A stretch of DNA of 64,000 nt from an uncultured Granulosicoccus sp. (GCA_947495035.1 CANLXI010000007.1:168794-232793), one strand, 5' to 3'; numbered from the stretch's first letter, positions 36,271 to 45,620 are shown. Numbers and translations are program-made. Notes: generated by a model from the sequence alone, not told the origin.

Positions 36271-37358
36271 CCACCAGAATATCCATCAACGGCAAGTTTC
36301 TGCTCGCCTCTCCAACCGGCGTGCATCGTTCCGCCGAAGAACTCATCAAGAGCATCGACAAGAGCCTGCTGGACAATCCCGAGAAATACAAGGATGTGTC
36401 TGTCGAATTGCTGGTACCGCGAAATGTACGCAGGCAGTTGCAGTTGGAGAGGATCAGAACTCGTACTTGCGGAATCTTCTCTCAACGTCTGTGGGAGCAG
36501 TTCGATTTTCCGCTGGCATCGCGCTCCAGTGTCATGCTGAATCTGTGCAATCTCGGACCAGTAGTAAGCAGGAATGCGGTAACACTGATTCACGATGCAC
36601 AGGTCTACAGCTCCCCGGCATCCTATTCCTTGCCCTTCAGGGCCTGGTACAAATTGCTGCAACCGCTGATCGGGCGCAGGCATCGCAGCATTCTGACCGT
36701 GTCCGGTTTTTCCAAGAAAGAGTTGGTGAAGTACGGTGTGGCCAGAGAACACAAGATCAGCGTTGTTTATAACGGCGCTGATCAGATGCGCAGCTTCCGT
36801 TCGTCTTCAGCGCCCGTGTCGAGCCTGGGTCTGCAGAAGAACGATTACGTTCTGGCGTTGTCATCGGTTCAGGACCACAAGAACATCAAGCTTCTTCTAC
36901 AGGCCTTTTCCGATCCTGCCATGCGTCACATGACTCTGGCTCTCTATGGGTCGAGCAGCAAGAAGGATTTTGAATGCAGGGGAATACAGGTGCCGGACAA
37001 TGTGGTTTTCACAGGAAGGGTATCCGATGAGACATTGCGTACATTGCTGGAGAATGCTGTCTGCCTGGCGTTTCCATCAACAACCGAAGGGTTTGGACTG
37101 CCACCATTGGAAGCGATGGTCGTGGGGTGTCCGGTCATTGTCAGTCGTTGTGGGGCTTTGCCTGAAGTCTGTAACGAGGCGGCCATCTACGCATCGGAAT
37201 CCAATGCCCAGGATTGGATTCGGGAAATCATCCGCGTGTGGAGTGATCAGGGGCTCAGGCAGAACCTGATCGATGCGGGCAAGGACAATAGCAAGCTGTA
37301 CAGCTGGGATGAATCTTCGCGGAAGATTCTCGGGCACTTGATGGAACTAGGCACATGA
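36267..37358 (+). CDS. Glycosyltransferase family 4 (GT-B) enzyme
   Basis: From the ATG at 36267, overlapping the previous stop as ATGA, the product is 363 residues. The C-terminal GT4 signature is FPSTTEGFGLPPLEAMVVGCPVIVS (donor-binding E-x7-E region), preceded by YVLALSSVQDHKNIKLLLQAF and NVVFTGRVSDETL. The N-terminal acceptor domain starts ISINGKFLLASPTGVHR, as in mannosyl/rhamnosyltransferases of the WbdA/RfaG type. It adds a sugar to the growing lipid-linked repeat on the cytoplasmic face; donor unknown, GDP-mannose is plausible given manC. Confidence 0.88.
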   Translation: MTTRISINGKFLLASPTGVHRSAEELIKSIDKSLLDNPEKYKDVSVELLVPRNVRRQLQLERIRTRTCGIFSQRLWEQFDFPLASRSSVMLNLCNLGPVVSRNAVTLIHDAQVYSSPASYSLPFRAWYKLLQPLIGRRHRSILTVSGFSKKELVKYGVAREHKISVVYNGADQMRSFRSSSAPVSSLGLQKNDYVLALSSVQDHKNIKLLLQAFSDPAMRHMTLALYGSSSKKDFECRGIQVPDNVVFTGRVSDETLRTLLENAVCLAFPSTTEGFGLPPLEAMVVGCPVIVSRCGALPEVCNEAAIYASESNAQDWIREIIRVWSDQGLRQNLIDAGKDNSKLYSWDESSRKILGHLMELGT

Positions 37359-38248
37359 GCATCAGCAAAGCGGCGGTTGTGGTGGCAACCTGTGGTCGAC
37401 CGGATGTGGTCGGGTTATTGATGGAAGATCTGAACAAGCAGACACGATTGCCCTGCCAGGTCATATTGTCAGTTGTCTCGGAAGAGGATGTTCCCGAGAG
37501 GAATGACAGGCAGATCGACTACGAGTTGATCATTGGCCAGAAGGGTACTTGCATACAGCGCAATGCGGGAATCGACGGTCTGCGTGAGGATGTCGAGGTG
37601 GTGCTGTTTCTTGATGACGACTACGTGCCTTCTCGTCATGCCGTTGAGAATGTCTGCGCCACCTTTGCCCGCTACCCAGAGGTGGTGGGGGTCGAGGGCA
37701 GTGTTCTGGCAGACGGTGTCACCCGAGGCGGATACAGCTATGAGGACAGTCGACGGATCGTCGATGACTATGATGCCTCACAGGATTCCGTGCAGTCTTC
37801 TTTACCGATAACAACCGGATTGCAAGGTCTCTATGGCTGCAACATGGCCTTCAGAACAGCGGCCATTGGTGCTACACGGTTTGATCTCGCACTTCCGCTG
37901 TATGGCTGGCAGGAGGATGTGGATTTTTCCTATCGCGTCGGCAAGCAGGGACAGCTTGCGAAGGCAAAGGCATTTACTGGAGTGCATCGTGGAGTCACTG
38001 GTGGGCGCTCGCCGGGTGTGAGGCTCGGCTACAGCCAGGTAGCCAACCCGTTCTATCTCAGCAGGAAAGGGACGATGAACAGCAAAGCGGCCTACACCCT
38101 GATTCTGAGGAACATGCTGGCGAATCATGTCAGGGTATTCAGACCGGAAGCCTGGATCGACAGAAAAGGGCGCGTCAAGGGAAACTGGATTGCCCTGATC
38201 GATGCGCTGAAGGGACGTCTGAGCCCCATGAATATCACAAGCCTCTGA
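37355..38248 (+). CDS. Glycosyltransferase family 2 enzyme
   Basis: The 297-residue product overlaps the previous gene by 4 bases (ATGA). It has the GT-A fold: AAVVVATCGRPDVVGLL at the start, QKGTCIQRNAGID, the DxD-like metal site FLDDDYVP near 90, and the general-base region WQEDVDFSYR near 190. There are no transmembrane helices, so it is a cytoplasmic or peripherally bound enzyme rather than a synthase. It should add one sugar to the repeat unit. The stop is 18 bp before the next GTG start. Confidence 0.88.
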   Translation: MSISKAAVVVATCGRPDVVGLLMEDLNKQTRLPCQVILSVVSEEDVPERNDRQIDYELIIGQKGTCIQRNAGIDGLREDVEVVLFLDDDYVPSRHAVENVCATFARYPEVVGVEGSVLADGVTRGGYSYEDSRRIVDDYDASQDSVQSSLPITTGLQGLYGCNMAFRTAAIGATRFDLALPLYGWQEDVDFSYRVGKQGQLAKAKAFTGVHRGVTGGRSPGVRLGYSQVANPFYLSRKGTMNSKAAYTLILRNMLANHVRVFRPEAWIDRKGRVKGNWIALIDALKGRLSPMNITSL

Positions 38249-38266
38249 ACAAGGGAAACCAGAACC

Positions 38267-39442
38267 GTGCGCGTAGCAATAATACATTACTGGTTGATCA
38301 ACATGCGGGGTGGCGAGGCTGTCGTCGAAGCCTTGCTGAAGCTGTTTCCTGATGCCGATATCTACACCCATGTACACGATCCCAGCCTGGTATCCGATTT
38401 CATCAATACTCATGAAATCCGAACCACCTTCATACAGAAGCTTCCATTTGCTTCGACGATGTACAAGAAGTATCTGCCCTTGATGCCACTGGCACTGGAA
38501 GAACTGGATGTGACTCGATACGATCTGATCATTTCCAGTGAGTCGGGGCCCGCCAAGGGCATCGTTCCCGGCCCCAATGGGTTGCACGTCTGCTACACGC
38601 ATTCGCCGATGCGCTACGTGTGGGACCAGTACTACCATTATAAGAAGAGTTCCGGCCTGTTGAACAGACTCATGATGCCCACTCTCAGTCACTCGCTGCG
38701 GCAATGGGATGTGAGTACCGCGTCTCGCGTGGACCATTTCATTGCCAATTCCAGCCATGTATCTGCCAGAATCAGGAAATACTATCGGCGGGACTCGGCG
38801 GTGATCTACCCGCCCGTGGCAACTGACGCCTTCGCTCCCGTGGAAGAGTTTACCGGGGAGCCATTCTATCTGTGGGCTGGTGAGCTGGCTTCCTACAAAC
38901 GCCCTGATCTGCTTGTGGCCGCGTTCAAGGCGTCAGGCAGAAAGCTGGTGGTTGCCGGCGCTGGGGACTGTCTGGATCAATTGAGGAAAGAGTCTTGCAG
39001 CAATATCACCTTTCTAGGCAAGGTCGATTTTCCGATTCTCAAGGAACTGATGGCAACTTGCCGTGCACTGGTCTTTCCGGGTGAAGAGGACTTCGGCATC
39101 GTGCCAGTCGAAGTCATGGCGTCGGGCCGGCCGGTCATCGCCTACGGAAAAGGAGGCGCTCTGGACTCCGTCGTCGATGGCCAGACAGGCCTGTTGTTCG
39201 CTGAGCAGACGATCGAATGTATCAACGATGCCATAGAACGCTTTGAATCCTGTCCCGATGATCAGTTCGACTCAGCCTCGCTGGTTCGGCATGCGAAGGG
39301 GTTCAGTGAGGCGACGTTTCTGGACAGATTCAGACATCAGTTGCTGGATTACGGGGTTGAGGAATCCGCCATGGTGGGCTCGGGCAGGCAAGGGACTTTA
39401 CGTCTGGAGTTCGATCACGACCGACGAAGGCAGATCGCCTGA
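38267..39442 (+). CDS. Glycosyltransferase family 4 enzyme (WbaZ-like mannosyltransferase)
   Basis: The 391-residue product starts at GTG 38267, downstream of an AAGGGAAA purine run. The start MRVAIIHYWLINMRGGEAVV and the segments CYTHSPMRYVWDQYYHY and FYLWAGELASYKRPDLLV are characteristic of WbaZ-type mannosyltransferases. The donor-binding signature is VFPGEEDFGIVPVEVMASGRPVIAYGKGGALDSV (residues about 268-300, abbreviated). Mannose transfer from GDP-mannose fits with manC upstream. The final 35 residues are poorly conserved and charged. Confidence 0.87.
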   Translation: MRVAIIHYWLINMRGGEAVVEALLKLFPDADIYTHVHDPSLVSDFINTHEIRTTFIQKLPFASTMYKKYLPLMPLALEELDVTRYDLIISSESGPAKGIVPGPNGLHVCYTHSPMRYVWDQYYHYKKSSGLLNRLMMPTLSHSLRQWDVSTASRVDHFIANSSHVSARIRKYYRRDSAVIYPPVATDAFAPVEEFTGEPFYLWAGELASYKRPDLLVAAFKASGRKLVVAGAGDCLDQLRKESCSNITFLGKVDFPILKELMATCRALVFPGEEDFGIVPVEVMASGRPVIAYGKGGALDSVVDGQTGLLFAEQTIECINDAIERFESCPDDQFDSASLVRHAKGFSEATFLDRFRHQLLDYGVEESAMVGSGRQGTLRLEFDHDRRRQIA

Positions 39443-39506
39443 TGCGATCGTATGCCGAGAAGATCAGGAACGCGGACAGGCTCATTCGATGTAGACGAGG
39501 TGGATC

Positions 39507-42038
39507 ATGAATACCGTTGACTGGACCAGAGATCAGGAAAATCTGTATCAGGGCGCTGGCAAGGAACGAGGCACGCCGGCGGAAGGCCCCCTGTTCGGCA
39601 TCGACGATTACATCCGCATTGTCAAACAGAGCAAATGGAAATTGTTGCTGGTGTTTCTGATAGCTGCGGTGTTGTCCGGCCTGTATGTCAGATCGCTTGA
39701 CTCGGTCTATCTGGGTACGGCCACGCTGTTGTTCGAGGAACCTGACAGAGCCTCATTGTCTCAGTTCGAAGGTGCCTTGCAGCAGGAGCTCAGTACCGCC
39801 TACTATGAGACACAGATCGAATTGCTGAGATCCCGTTGGTTGTCCAGAAAGGTCATCGATACGCTGAGTCTATGGAAGCATCCGGAATTGCGCAGCGCGA
39901 GTACTGAGAGCACAGGGGTCGCTGAGGAGTCCGACAGGCTTGTAGATCGGCTAAAGGCCAGGGCCATCGGCATACTTGGTCAACTTCGCGCAGCAATCTG
40001 GGGCGCGTTTCCCGGACTCGTGAGTGAAGGTGATGCCGACGATTCTTCGATTACCAGCGAGGATGGACCAGCCGCTGGTATGAGCGCTGCGGCGCGTCGA
40101 CAGCATGAAGAGGACAGGGTCATCAATCGCTTCATGGCAAATGTTTCGGTTTATTCGGTGCGAGACACGCGTTTGGTCAGAATAGAGTACCGCTCGGCTG
40201 AGCCGCAGCTGGCTGCGCAGGTGGCCAACTCCATCGCCAGACAGTACATCAACAATTATGCTTCCATGCGCTCGGAGCAACGGGCGCAGAACACCTCTTG
40301 GCTGGATGAGCGATTGCTGGCACTGAAGGAGACGCTGGCTGATTCAGAGAGACGCCTGATCGACTACAAGAAGGAGAACAGCCTGACGGACATCGGCGGT
40401 AGCGTACACAACCTGATCGAGCAGGAGGTTCTGCGCCTCTCCAGTGAGCTCACGGATGTACGCGGGAAATTGGCGATAGCCCAGCAGAACTTCGATGATG
40501 TGAACGACTATCGTACGCAGTCCAATATACTTGAGAGCCTGCCGGGTATTCGTGATGATACGCTGGTGCAGCGCAATAAGCTGGACGTCAATGCTTCGCA
40601 ACGCAAGCTGGATGAATTGCTCAATCGCTATGGCGTGCGTCATCCATTGGTCATTGACGCGAGTTCAGAGCTGGCATCGCGCACTGCTGCGTTCAAGGAC
40701 AGCATTGCAACAGCCATTGGGGCGATGGAAAAGAACTATCTTCTGCTGGTTCAGCAAGAGGCCTCCCTGGAGCTGAAACTGCAAGATAGCAAGCGGGCCA
40801 TACTGGATTCTGCCTCCAAGGCCAATGACGTGCAAGCGCTGGAAAGGGAGGTCAGGACCAACCGAGAGATCTATCAATCGTTTTTCAATCGCGTCAGTCG
40901 GGAACGTTCATCCGGAGAACTGCAACAACGCAATGCGCGTGTCTCCGATTATGCGGTTGTGCCATTGGAGGCGATAGCACCCAATCGCAAGCTGATCGTG
41001 GCCTTGTTCTGTGCCGGTTCGGTATTGTTGTATCTGATGATCTTGTTCTGGCGAGAATTTCGTGATGATTCGGTGAAGACTACTTACGATGTCGAGAACA
41101 AGCTGGGCATGGTATTGCTGGGAATCACCCCGCTGATGAAGGCCGGCAAGTTCCGAAAGAAAAAAGAGGACCCGCTCGACCCCTTGAGCCTGGAGGATAG
41201 TCGACGAACATTCACCGAAGCCGTCAATTCTGTCAGGGCGTCTATCGGTCTGGACAAGGCCAACACCTCTTCCTCCAAGAAGGTGGTCATGGTGACGTCC
41301 TCGGTCGCCGGAGAGGGCAAGTCCACTGTCTCTTTGAACCTCGCTTACTCGTATGGACAGATCGAGAAAGTGCTTCTGATCGACTGCGACATGCGCAAGC
41401 CGAGAATAGCGAAATCGGTTGGTCTGAAGAATAATGCCAATGGTCTCAGCAACCTCATTCTGGATACGGAGCCGGCATGGAGTTGCATTCATCGGGGCAT
41501 GTTGAATGGCTGTGTGGACGTGTTGCCCTCGGGGCCCATTCCGGTTCAACCGCTGGAACTGCTGGGATCCAAACGATTTGCCAATATATTGACGGGGCTT
41601 GCCCGGCGTTATGATCGCATCATCATTGATTGTGCACCCATTCAGGCCGTGGCCGATGCCTTGATGCTGTGTCCACTCAGCGACACCGTGGTCTACGCGG
41701 TCAAATACAATGACACCTCCAGTGAACACGTGAAGCGTGGCATTCAACGATTACGAAGTGCCGGAGCACGCGTCGCCGGTGTATTGCTCACGCAGGTCGA
41801 TGTCGACAAGGTCAAGGCCTATGGTGGCAACAGTTATCATCAGGGATACTTCGATTACTATGATTCTTCGGAAGTTCAGGAGTCCAGTCCGCCTCACGGA
41901 CAATTTGAACTGACTCCGGAAAGGCTGGCGGCAATCAATTCTCCAAAGGCGGGCCTGGAAATCGAGCTGGACAGGCAGCAGAAGCGAGTAAAGCCCGGTG
42001 AGTATCAGATTGAAAACCTGCTGGAGGACATTCTGTAA
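39507..42038 (+). CDS. wzc: Wzc-like polysaccharide co-polymerase / tyrosine autokinase
   Basis: The 843-residue inner-membrane protein has a Wzz domain at the N-terminus (first helix about 47-67 in SKWKLLLVFLIAAVLSGLYV), a long periplasmic coiled coil (about 230-480) and a second helix near 495-515. The cytoplasmic BY-kinase domain has Walker A SVAGEGKSTVSLN near 600, Walker A' LLIDCDMRKPR near 625 and Walker B IIIDCAPIQ near 702. A tyrosine cluster YGGNSYHQGYFDYYD (about 772-786) is the autophosphorylation site; a further 60 residues follow it, longer than usual. It controls chain length and export. No Wza or Wzb gene follows. Confidence 0.94.
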   Translation: MNTVDWTRDQENLYQGAGKERGTPAEGPLFGIDDYIRIVKQSKWKLLLVFLIAAVLSGLYVRSLDSVYLGTATLLFEEPDRASLSQFEGALQQELSTAYYETQIELLRSRWLSRKVIDTLSLWKHPELRSASTESTGVAEESDRLVDRLKARAIGILGQLRAAIWGAFPGLVSEGDADDSSITSEDGPAAGMSAAARRQHEEDRVINRFMANVSVYSVRDTRLVRIEYRSAEPQLAAQVANSIARQYINNYASMRSEQRAQNTSWLDERLLALKETLADSERRLIDYKKENSLTDIGGSVHNLIEQEVLRLSSELTDVRGKLAIAQQNFDDVNDYRTQSNILESLPGIRDDTLVQRNKLDVNASQRKLDELLNRYGVRHPLVIDASSELASRTAAFKDSIATAIGAMEKNYLLLVQQEASLELKLQDSKRAILDSASKANDVQALEREVRTNREIYQSFFNRVSRERSSGELQQRNARVSDYAVVPLEAIAPNRKLIVALFCAGSVLLYLMILFWREFRDDSVKTTYDVENKLGMVLLGITPLMKAGKFRKKKEDPLDPLSLEDSRRTFTEAVNSVRASIGLDKANTSSSKKVVMVTSSVAGEGKSTVSLNLAYSYGQIEKVLLIDCDMRKPRIAKSVGLKNNANGLSNLILDTEPAWSCIHRGMLNGCVDVLPSGPIPVQPLELLGSKRFANILTGLARRYDRIIIDCAPIQAVADALMLCPLSDTVVYAVKYNDTSSEHVKRGIQRLRSAGARVAGVLLTQVDVDKVKAYGGNSYHQGYFDYYDSSEVQESSPPHGQFELTPERLAAINSPKAGLEIELDRQQKRVKPGEYQIENLLEDIL

Positions 42039-42053
42039 GTTGGCTCAGGCCGG

Positions 42054-42884
42054 TCATGGTCGCCGAGGTGCGGACAACTCGGGTTCATGGTTCGGATATC
42101 GCCCCCGAAACAACTCATACTCCTCTATCGCCTCATCGTATCGACCATCCTTCTGCAGCTGTCGAATCCGGGCTACCCAGCTGTCGGGCGTCTTGCGGAA
42201 GTCGCTGTCGCCAGTGCTCTTGTCGGCGCTCGACCTTTCATCACTGTCTGCGGCAAGGTCCGTTGCCGGGCCTGCCGCTGCATCAGCGGGTGCCGAGCGT
42301 TTCTGTGCCCGAATGGCCGGCACAACGGGTGAGGCCTCCGGCGTCTGCAGTCTCGGACTGGAGGAGCGGGCGATTGGCGCAGACGAGGTGCTCGCCGAGG
42401 AATCCGTCGACGGATTGGTCGAGGGCATTGACTCTCGTACAAATGACGTCAGGGATTGTGACTCGTCGACTTCCAGACCATCGGCTGCGCTATCCAACGA
42501 GATGGCTATCGAGCGTTGCAGCATCTTCTGCGACGCCAGTTCGGCAGAGTTGTCAAGGCTGGAATCCGGAGAACGCAGCATCAATGGCACTACCGTCACC
42601 GCGAGGATCACGGAAGCGGCCATGGCTATCCAGCGGTTTCGAGTCTGCCAGCGGTGATTGGCGGATCGTCGTGGCTGCAGCTGCGTCACCTCAGTGGGCA
42701 AGGGTGTCGTGACACTGTCTGCTGTACTCTCGTTTGCAATTGCCTCACGCGCAGCCGACAGAATTTGCTGGTTCAGACTATGGGGCACAACCTCATTGCC
42801 GGCATCGAGCATTGCACCAATGTCCTGACCATCATCATCGGATGGCAGCCCCTGGTCAGGCATTTTTCCCTCATCTTCGCTCAT
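42054..42884 (-). CDS. Anti-sigma-factor-like single-pass membrane protein
   Basis: The 276-residue product has one membrane segment (IAMAASVILAVTVVPLML, about 85-102). The cytoplasmic N-terminus (about 84 residues) is acidic and lacks the Cys/His of a ZAS domain, so the anti-sigma role is inferred from context. The outer part is a Ser/Ala/Pro-rich linker (about 110-230), ending in a TPR-like helix pair (WVARIRQLQKDGRYDEAIEEYELFRGR). The start overlaps the stop of the ECF sigma gene (ATGA), the standard arrangement for sigma/anti-sigma pairs. Confidence 0.72.
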   Translation of the reverse strand: MSEDEGKMPDQGLPSDDDGQDIGAMLDAGNEVVPHSLNQQILSAAREAIANESTADSVTTPLPTEVTQLQPRRSANHRWQTRNRWIAMAASVILAVTVVPLMLRSPDSSLDNSAELASQKMLQRSIAISLDSAADGLEVDESQSLTSFVRESMPSTNPSTDSSASTSSAPIARSSSPRLQTPEASPVVPAIRAQKRSAPADAAAGPATDLAADSDERSSADKSTGDSDFRKTPDSWVARIRQLQKDGRYDEAIEEYELFRGRYPNHEPELSAPRRP

Positions 42885-43453
42885 GCCAACTCCTGCAAAA
42901 TCAACCGAAGTCGCGCTGTGCCATAGCGCAATCGGCTCTTGATGGTCTCTGCCCCCTGGTCCATGACCTCAGCAATCTCCTTGACGCTCATGCCCACCAT
43001 GTGGCGCAGCAACACCGCCTCTCGCTGCACTGCCGGCAATTGTTGCAAGGCCCGTTCGAGCACTTCGCTCTCCTGACCAAGACTGGCAACCACCTCGGGC
43101 GACAGAGGAGTGCTCGTCAACGGAGACACCTGCGAGGCCATGGCATCCGGATCTTCAGCCGTCTCGTGCGAATCGATACGTGACTGCTGCCGATAATGGT
43201 CTGTCAGGCGGTTGCGTGCAATGCGAAACAGCCAGGCGCGAAAGGGTGCCTCCGGTGAGTATGTCTTGCGTGCATGGATCACTCGCATCCAGATATCCTG
43301 ATACAGCTCATGCGCCAGTGCTTCACTGGCGCATGAGCGTTTCACGAAGCGGTACAGCGGCTGGCCATGACGGGCATACAGCCTGTCAAAGGCCTCAGCA
43401 TCCCCGCGGGCATAGGCCAGCATCAAGTATTCATCTTCCTGTTCGTGGCTCAA
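42881..43453 (-). CDS. ECF-subfamily RNA polymerase sigma factor
   Basis: The 190-residue product has region 2 (EAFDRLYARHGQPLYRF, then ELYQDIWMRVIHARKTY and RAWLFRIARNRLTDHYRQ) and region 4 (LQQLPAVQREAVLLRHMVGMSVKEIAEVM, then IKSRLRYGTARLRL by position about 135-185). The linker is long and Ser/Thr-rich. It directs RNA polymerase to envelope- or stress-related promoters. The gene is coupled to the anti-sigma-like gene by a 4-base overlap and lies 23 bp after the VWA lipoprotein gene on the same strand, so all three may form one unit. A perfect 15-bp hairpin lies inside the gene (43306-43338). Confidence 0.9.
   Translation of the reverse strand: MSHEQEDEYLMLAYARGDAEAFDRLYARHGQPLYRFVKRSCASEALAHELYQDIWMRVIHARKTYSPEAPFRAWLFRIARNRLTDHYRQQSRIDSHETAEDPDAMASQVSPLTSTPLSPEVVASLGQESEVLERALQQLPAVQREAVLLRHMVGMSVKEIAEVMDQGAETIKSRLRYGTARLRLILQELA
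43306..43338 (-). other. Perfect 15-bp inverted repeat with 3-nt loop inside the ECF sigma gene
   Basis: GCTCATGCGCCAGTG (43306-43320), loop CTT, CACTGGCGCATGAGC (43324-43338). In the mRNA (minus strand) it would be a long, perfectly paired, GC-rich stem with an AAG loop covering the codons for CASEALAHEL in region 2. Whether it acts as an RNA element is unknown. Confidence 0.9.
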
Positions 43454-43476
43454 GCTGTTTTCCGGTCAGGCTCAGT

Positions 43477-45258
43477 TCAACCTTCTTCACGATGCGGTGA
43501 ATACTGATCCATCCGGCTGAGCCTGTCCAGACTGCCGGCCAGGTCCAGTAGCCGCAGGTATTCGGCACGATAGCCAAAGGGGTCATCGCCCATGGCATTG
43601 GCAGCCAGCCTTCGGGCATCCTGATAATCATAGTCGGCCAGACGGTCATCACCTCGCAGCAATTGCCCGAAGGCGGCGACGCTGGCAGAAAAACGGAAGT
43701 TGTCAGAGTTGGCTTGAAGGTTCTGTAGTCCCGAATCGCCCAGGCTGACGATGCGTGTGCTCAAGCGGCTGTCGTTCTCGCCGGGCAGTTTATAGCGCAG
43801 TCGCAGCTCGGCAACTTCACTCGACAACGATGCATCGTCAGCCTCATTCGAGACCTTGTCGTCCTGGCGGCCATAACGACTCGGCGAATGTCTCTCGCCC
43901 CCTTCACCGTGCAGGGCAATCTCGTACAGTGCCGTCACGGTATGGCCGGCACCAATCTCTCCAGCATCGACGCGATCATTGTTGAAGTCCTCATTGGCCA
44001 GTTGGCGATTGCTGTAGCCGATCAGGCGATACTCACTGACTACCGCCGGATTGAATTCGATCTGAATCTTCACGTCACTGGCAATGGTCAGCAATGTGGC
44101 CTGCAACTGATCCACCAGCACCTTGCGCGCTTCACTCAAGGTATCGATGTAGGCGTAGGCGCCATTGCCCGTGTCGGCCAGTTGTTCCATCAGATGATCA
44201 TTGTAATTGCCAGTGCCGAAACCCAGAGTCGTCAAGGCAATCCCGGACTCCCGTTTACGCGCGATGAGCTGCTTCAACTGATCGACATCACTGATGCCGA
44301 CATTGAAATCACCGTCGGTTGCCAGAATGACACGGGTTACACCATCTTCCTTGAAGTGTTCGCTTGCCAACTGATAGGCCAGCTCGATGCCCTGGGCACC
44401 GTTGGTCGAACCGCCGGCGCTCAGTCGGGACAGCGCCTGATCGATCTTGCGGTGCTGATCGCCGGCGGTGGGCTCGAGCACGATGCCTGATGATCCGGCA
44501 TAGACCACCAGACTGACGGTGTCGTTTTCATCGAGTTGTTGCGTCATCAGGCTGATGGAGGATTTCAGCAAGCCGAGTTTGTCGGGGCTGTTCATGGAGC
44601 CGGACACATCGATGAGAAAGACGAGGTTGGCCGCTGCGATCTCTGAGGTCGGTGGTACATAGCCTTTCAGGCCGATATGCAGCAGACGAGTACGTGCGTT
44701 CCAGGGGGTGCGCCCGAGCTCCGTCGTCAGACTGAAAGGCTGCTCTGTGTCAGAAGCGTTGTTGTAGTCGTAGGAAAAGTAATTGAGCAGTTCTTCTTCA
44801 CGAACCGAGTTTGCCGGAGGCAGACGGCCGGCCTGCAGGAAGCGCCTGACGTTGGCGTAGGAGCCGGTATCGACATCGATACTGAAAGTTGAAACCGGTT
44901 GTGAGACTGTCTGGATCGTCGCATTGCGAGTCATTTCTGCATAGTTTTCACCTCCGTAGAGGTCTGCAGTCATCATTGATCGCTCTTGTGTTGACACCGG
45001 CATCGGTGGCAGCAGGGCAGTGGCCATGTCGCTTGCCTGGCGTTTGCTGCTGACCTGCCGAATCGCCTGTCTGTCATCCGACAATACAATTCCCTGCACA
45101 GTCTCGGCACTGATTGTCGCGGTCCGGCTGAGCTTCACCGAGTGGTGCGGCGCCGGCTTGTTGGCAAGAGTCTCATCGCCATCACTGTGGCAACCGCTCA
45201 GCAGCGCAATGCTTGCCGAAAGGGTGAGTACGGCAATGATCAACGTGTCTGGTTTCAT
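43477..45258 (-). CDS. VWA-domain lipoprotein, YfbK-like
   Basis: The 593-residue product has a lipobox (LLSGC, 19-23). A conserved N-terminal region (TFSIDVDTGSYANVRRFLQAGRLPP, about 123-148) precedes the von Willebrand A domain with the MIDAS motif DVSGS (217-221), the Thr/Asp sites near GSTNGAQG and VILATDGDFNVG. The C-terminal DUF3520 region (SEVAELRLRYKLPGENDSRL, about 470-560) is typical of YfbK. YfbK is a metal-ion-dependent adhesion-type protein of unknown job in E. coli. The upstream ECF sigma/anti-sigma genes suggest that all three belong to one envelope-stress circuit; this is inferred from position. Confidence 0.9.
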   Translation of the reverse strand: MKPDTLIIAVLTLSASIALLSGCHSDGDETLANKPAPHHSVKLSRTATISAETVQGIVLSDDRQAIRQVSSKRQASDMATALLPPMPVSTQERSMMTADLYGGENYAEMTRNATIQTVSQPVSTFSIDVDTGSYANVRRFLQAGRLPPANSVREEELLNYFSYDYNNASDTEQPFSLTTELGRTPWNARTRLLHIGLKGYVPPTSEIAAANLVFLIDVSGSMNSPDKLGLLKSSISLMTQQLDENDTVSLVVYAGSSGIVLEPTAGDQHRKIDQALSRLSAGGSTNGAQGIELAYQLASEHFKEDGVTRVILATDGDFNVGISDVDQLKQLIARKRESGIALTTLGFGTGNYNDHLMEQLADTGNGAYAYIDTLSEARKVLVDQLQATLLTIASDVKIQIEFNPAVVSEYRLIGYSNRQLANEDFNNDRVDAGEIGAGHTVTALYEIALHGEGGERHSPSRYGRQDDKVSNEADDASLSSEVAELRLRYKLPGENDSRLSTRIVSLGDSGLQNLQANSDNFRFSASVAAFGQLLRGDDRLADYDYQDARRLAANAMGDDPFGYRAEYLRLLDLAGSLDRLSRMDQYSPHREEG

Positions 45259-45620
45259 GGTCTGAGAACATTTTCCTGTGGTGTCTATTGATCAGAACGT
45301 TCGGCGTGCCGAAAAGGGGTCAGGCGATGGTGCCTTTTCCCGATTTGTAACTGTTCAGTCGGCGTGTCACGAAATGCAGGGGGTATCGGCTTACCCTTTC
45401 GCTATACAATCGTGGTATCGCAGGCACGTCTTTGGCAGTGGAAAACGGTATCAGGGCGTCAGGAAATTCGCGATCGACTGCCTTGATGGCTGCTGACAGG
45501 GACTTCAGGGAAAAGAATCAGTGATACGTTCAGGTGAACAAGCGGCATCGACCATGGGTGTGGTCAGCTCCTTGACAGGCGTCATGGCTGTCAGTCGCTG
45601 CGAAATACCGTCGTCCTGAC
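45259..45620. other. 362-bp divergent promoter region
   Basis: It separates the VWA lipoprotein and histidine kinase genes. No gene is supported. A TATACAAT at 45403 resembles a -10 element for the rightward kinase, without a convincing -35. An ECF-type promoter for the leftward genes is expected but not identified. Confidence 0.4.

Noticed and set aside
27884..42038. Horizontally acquired island with mobile-element borders
   Set aside because: I see no integrase, transposase, tRNA or direct-repeat borders around the polysaccharide locus.
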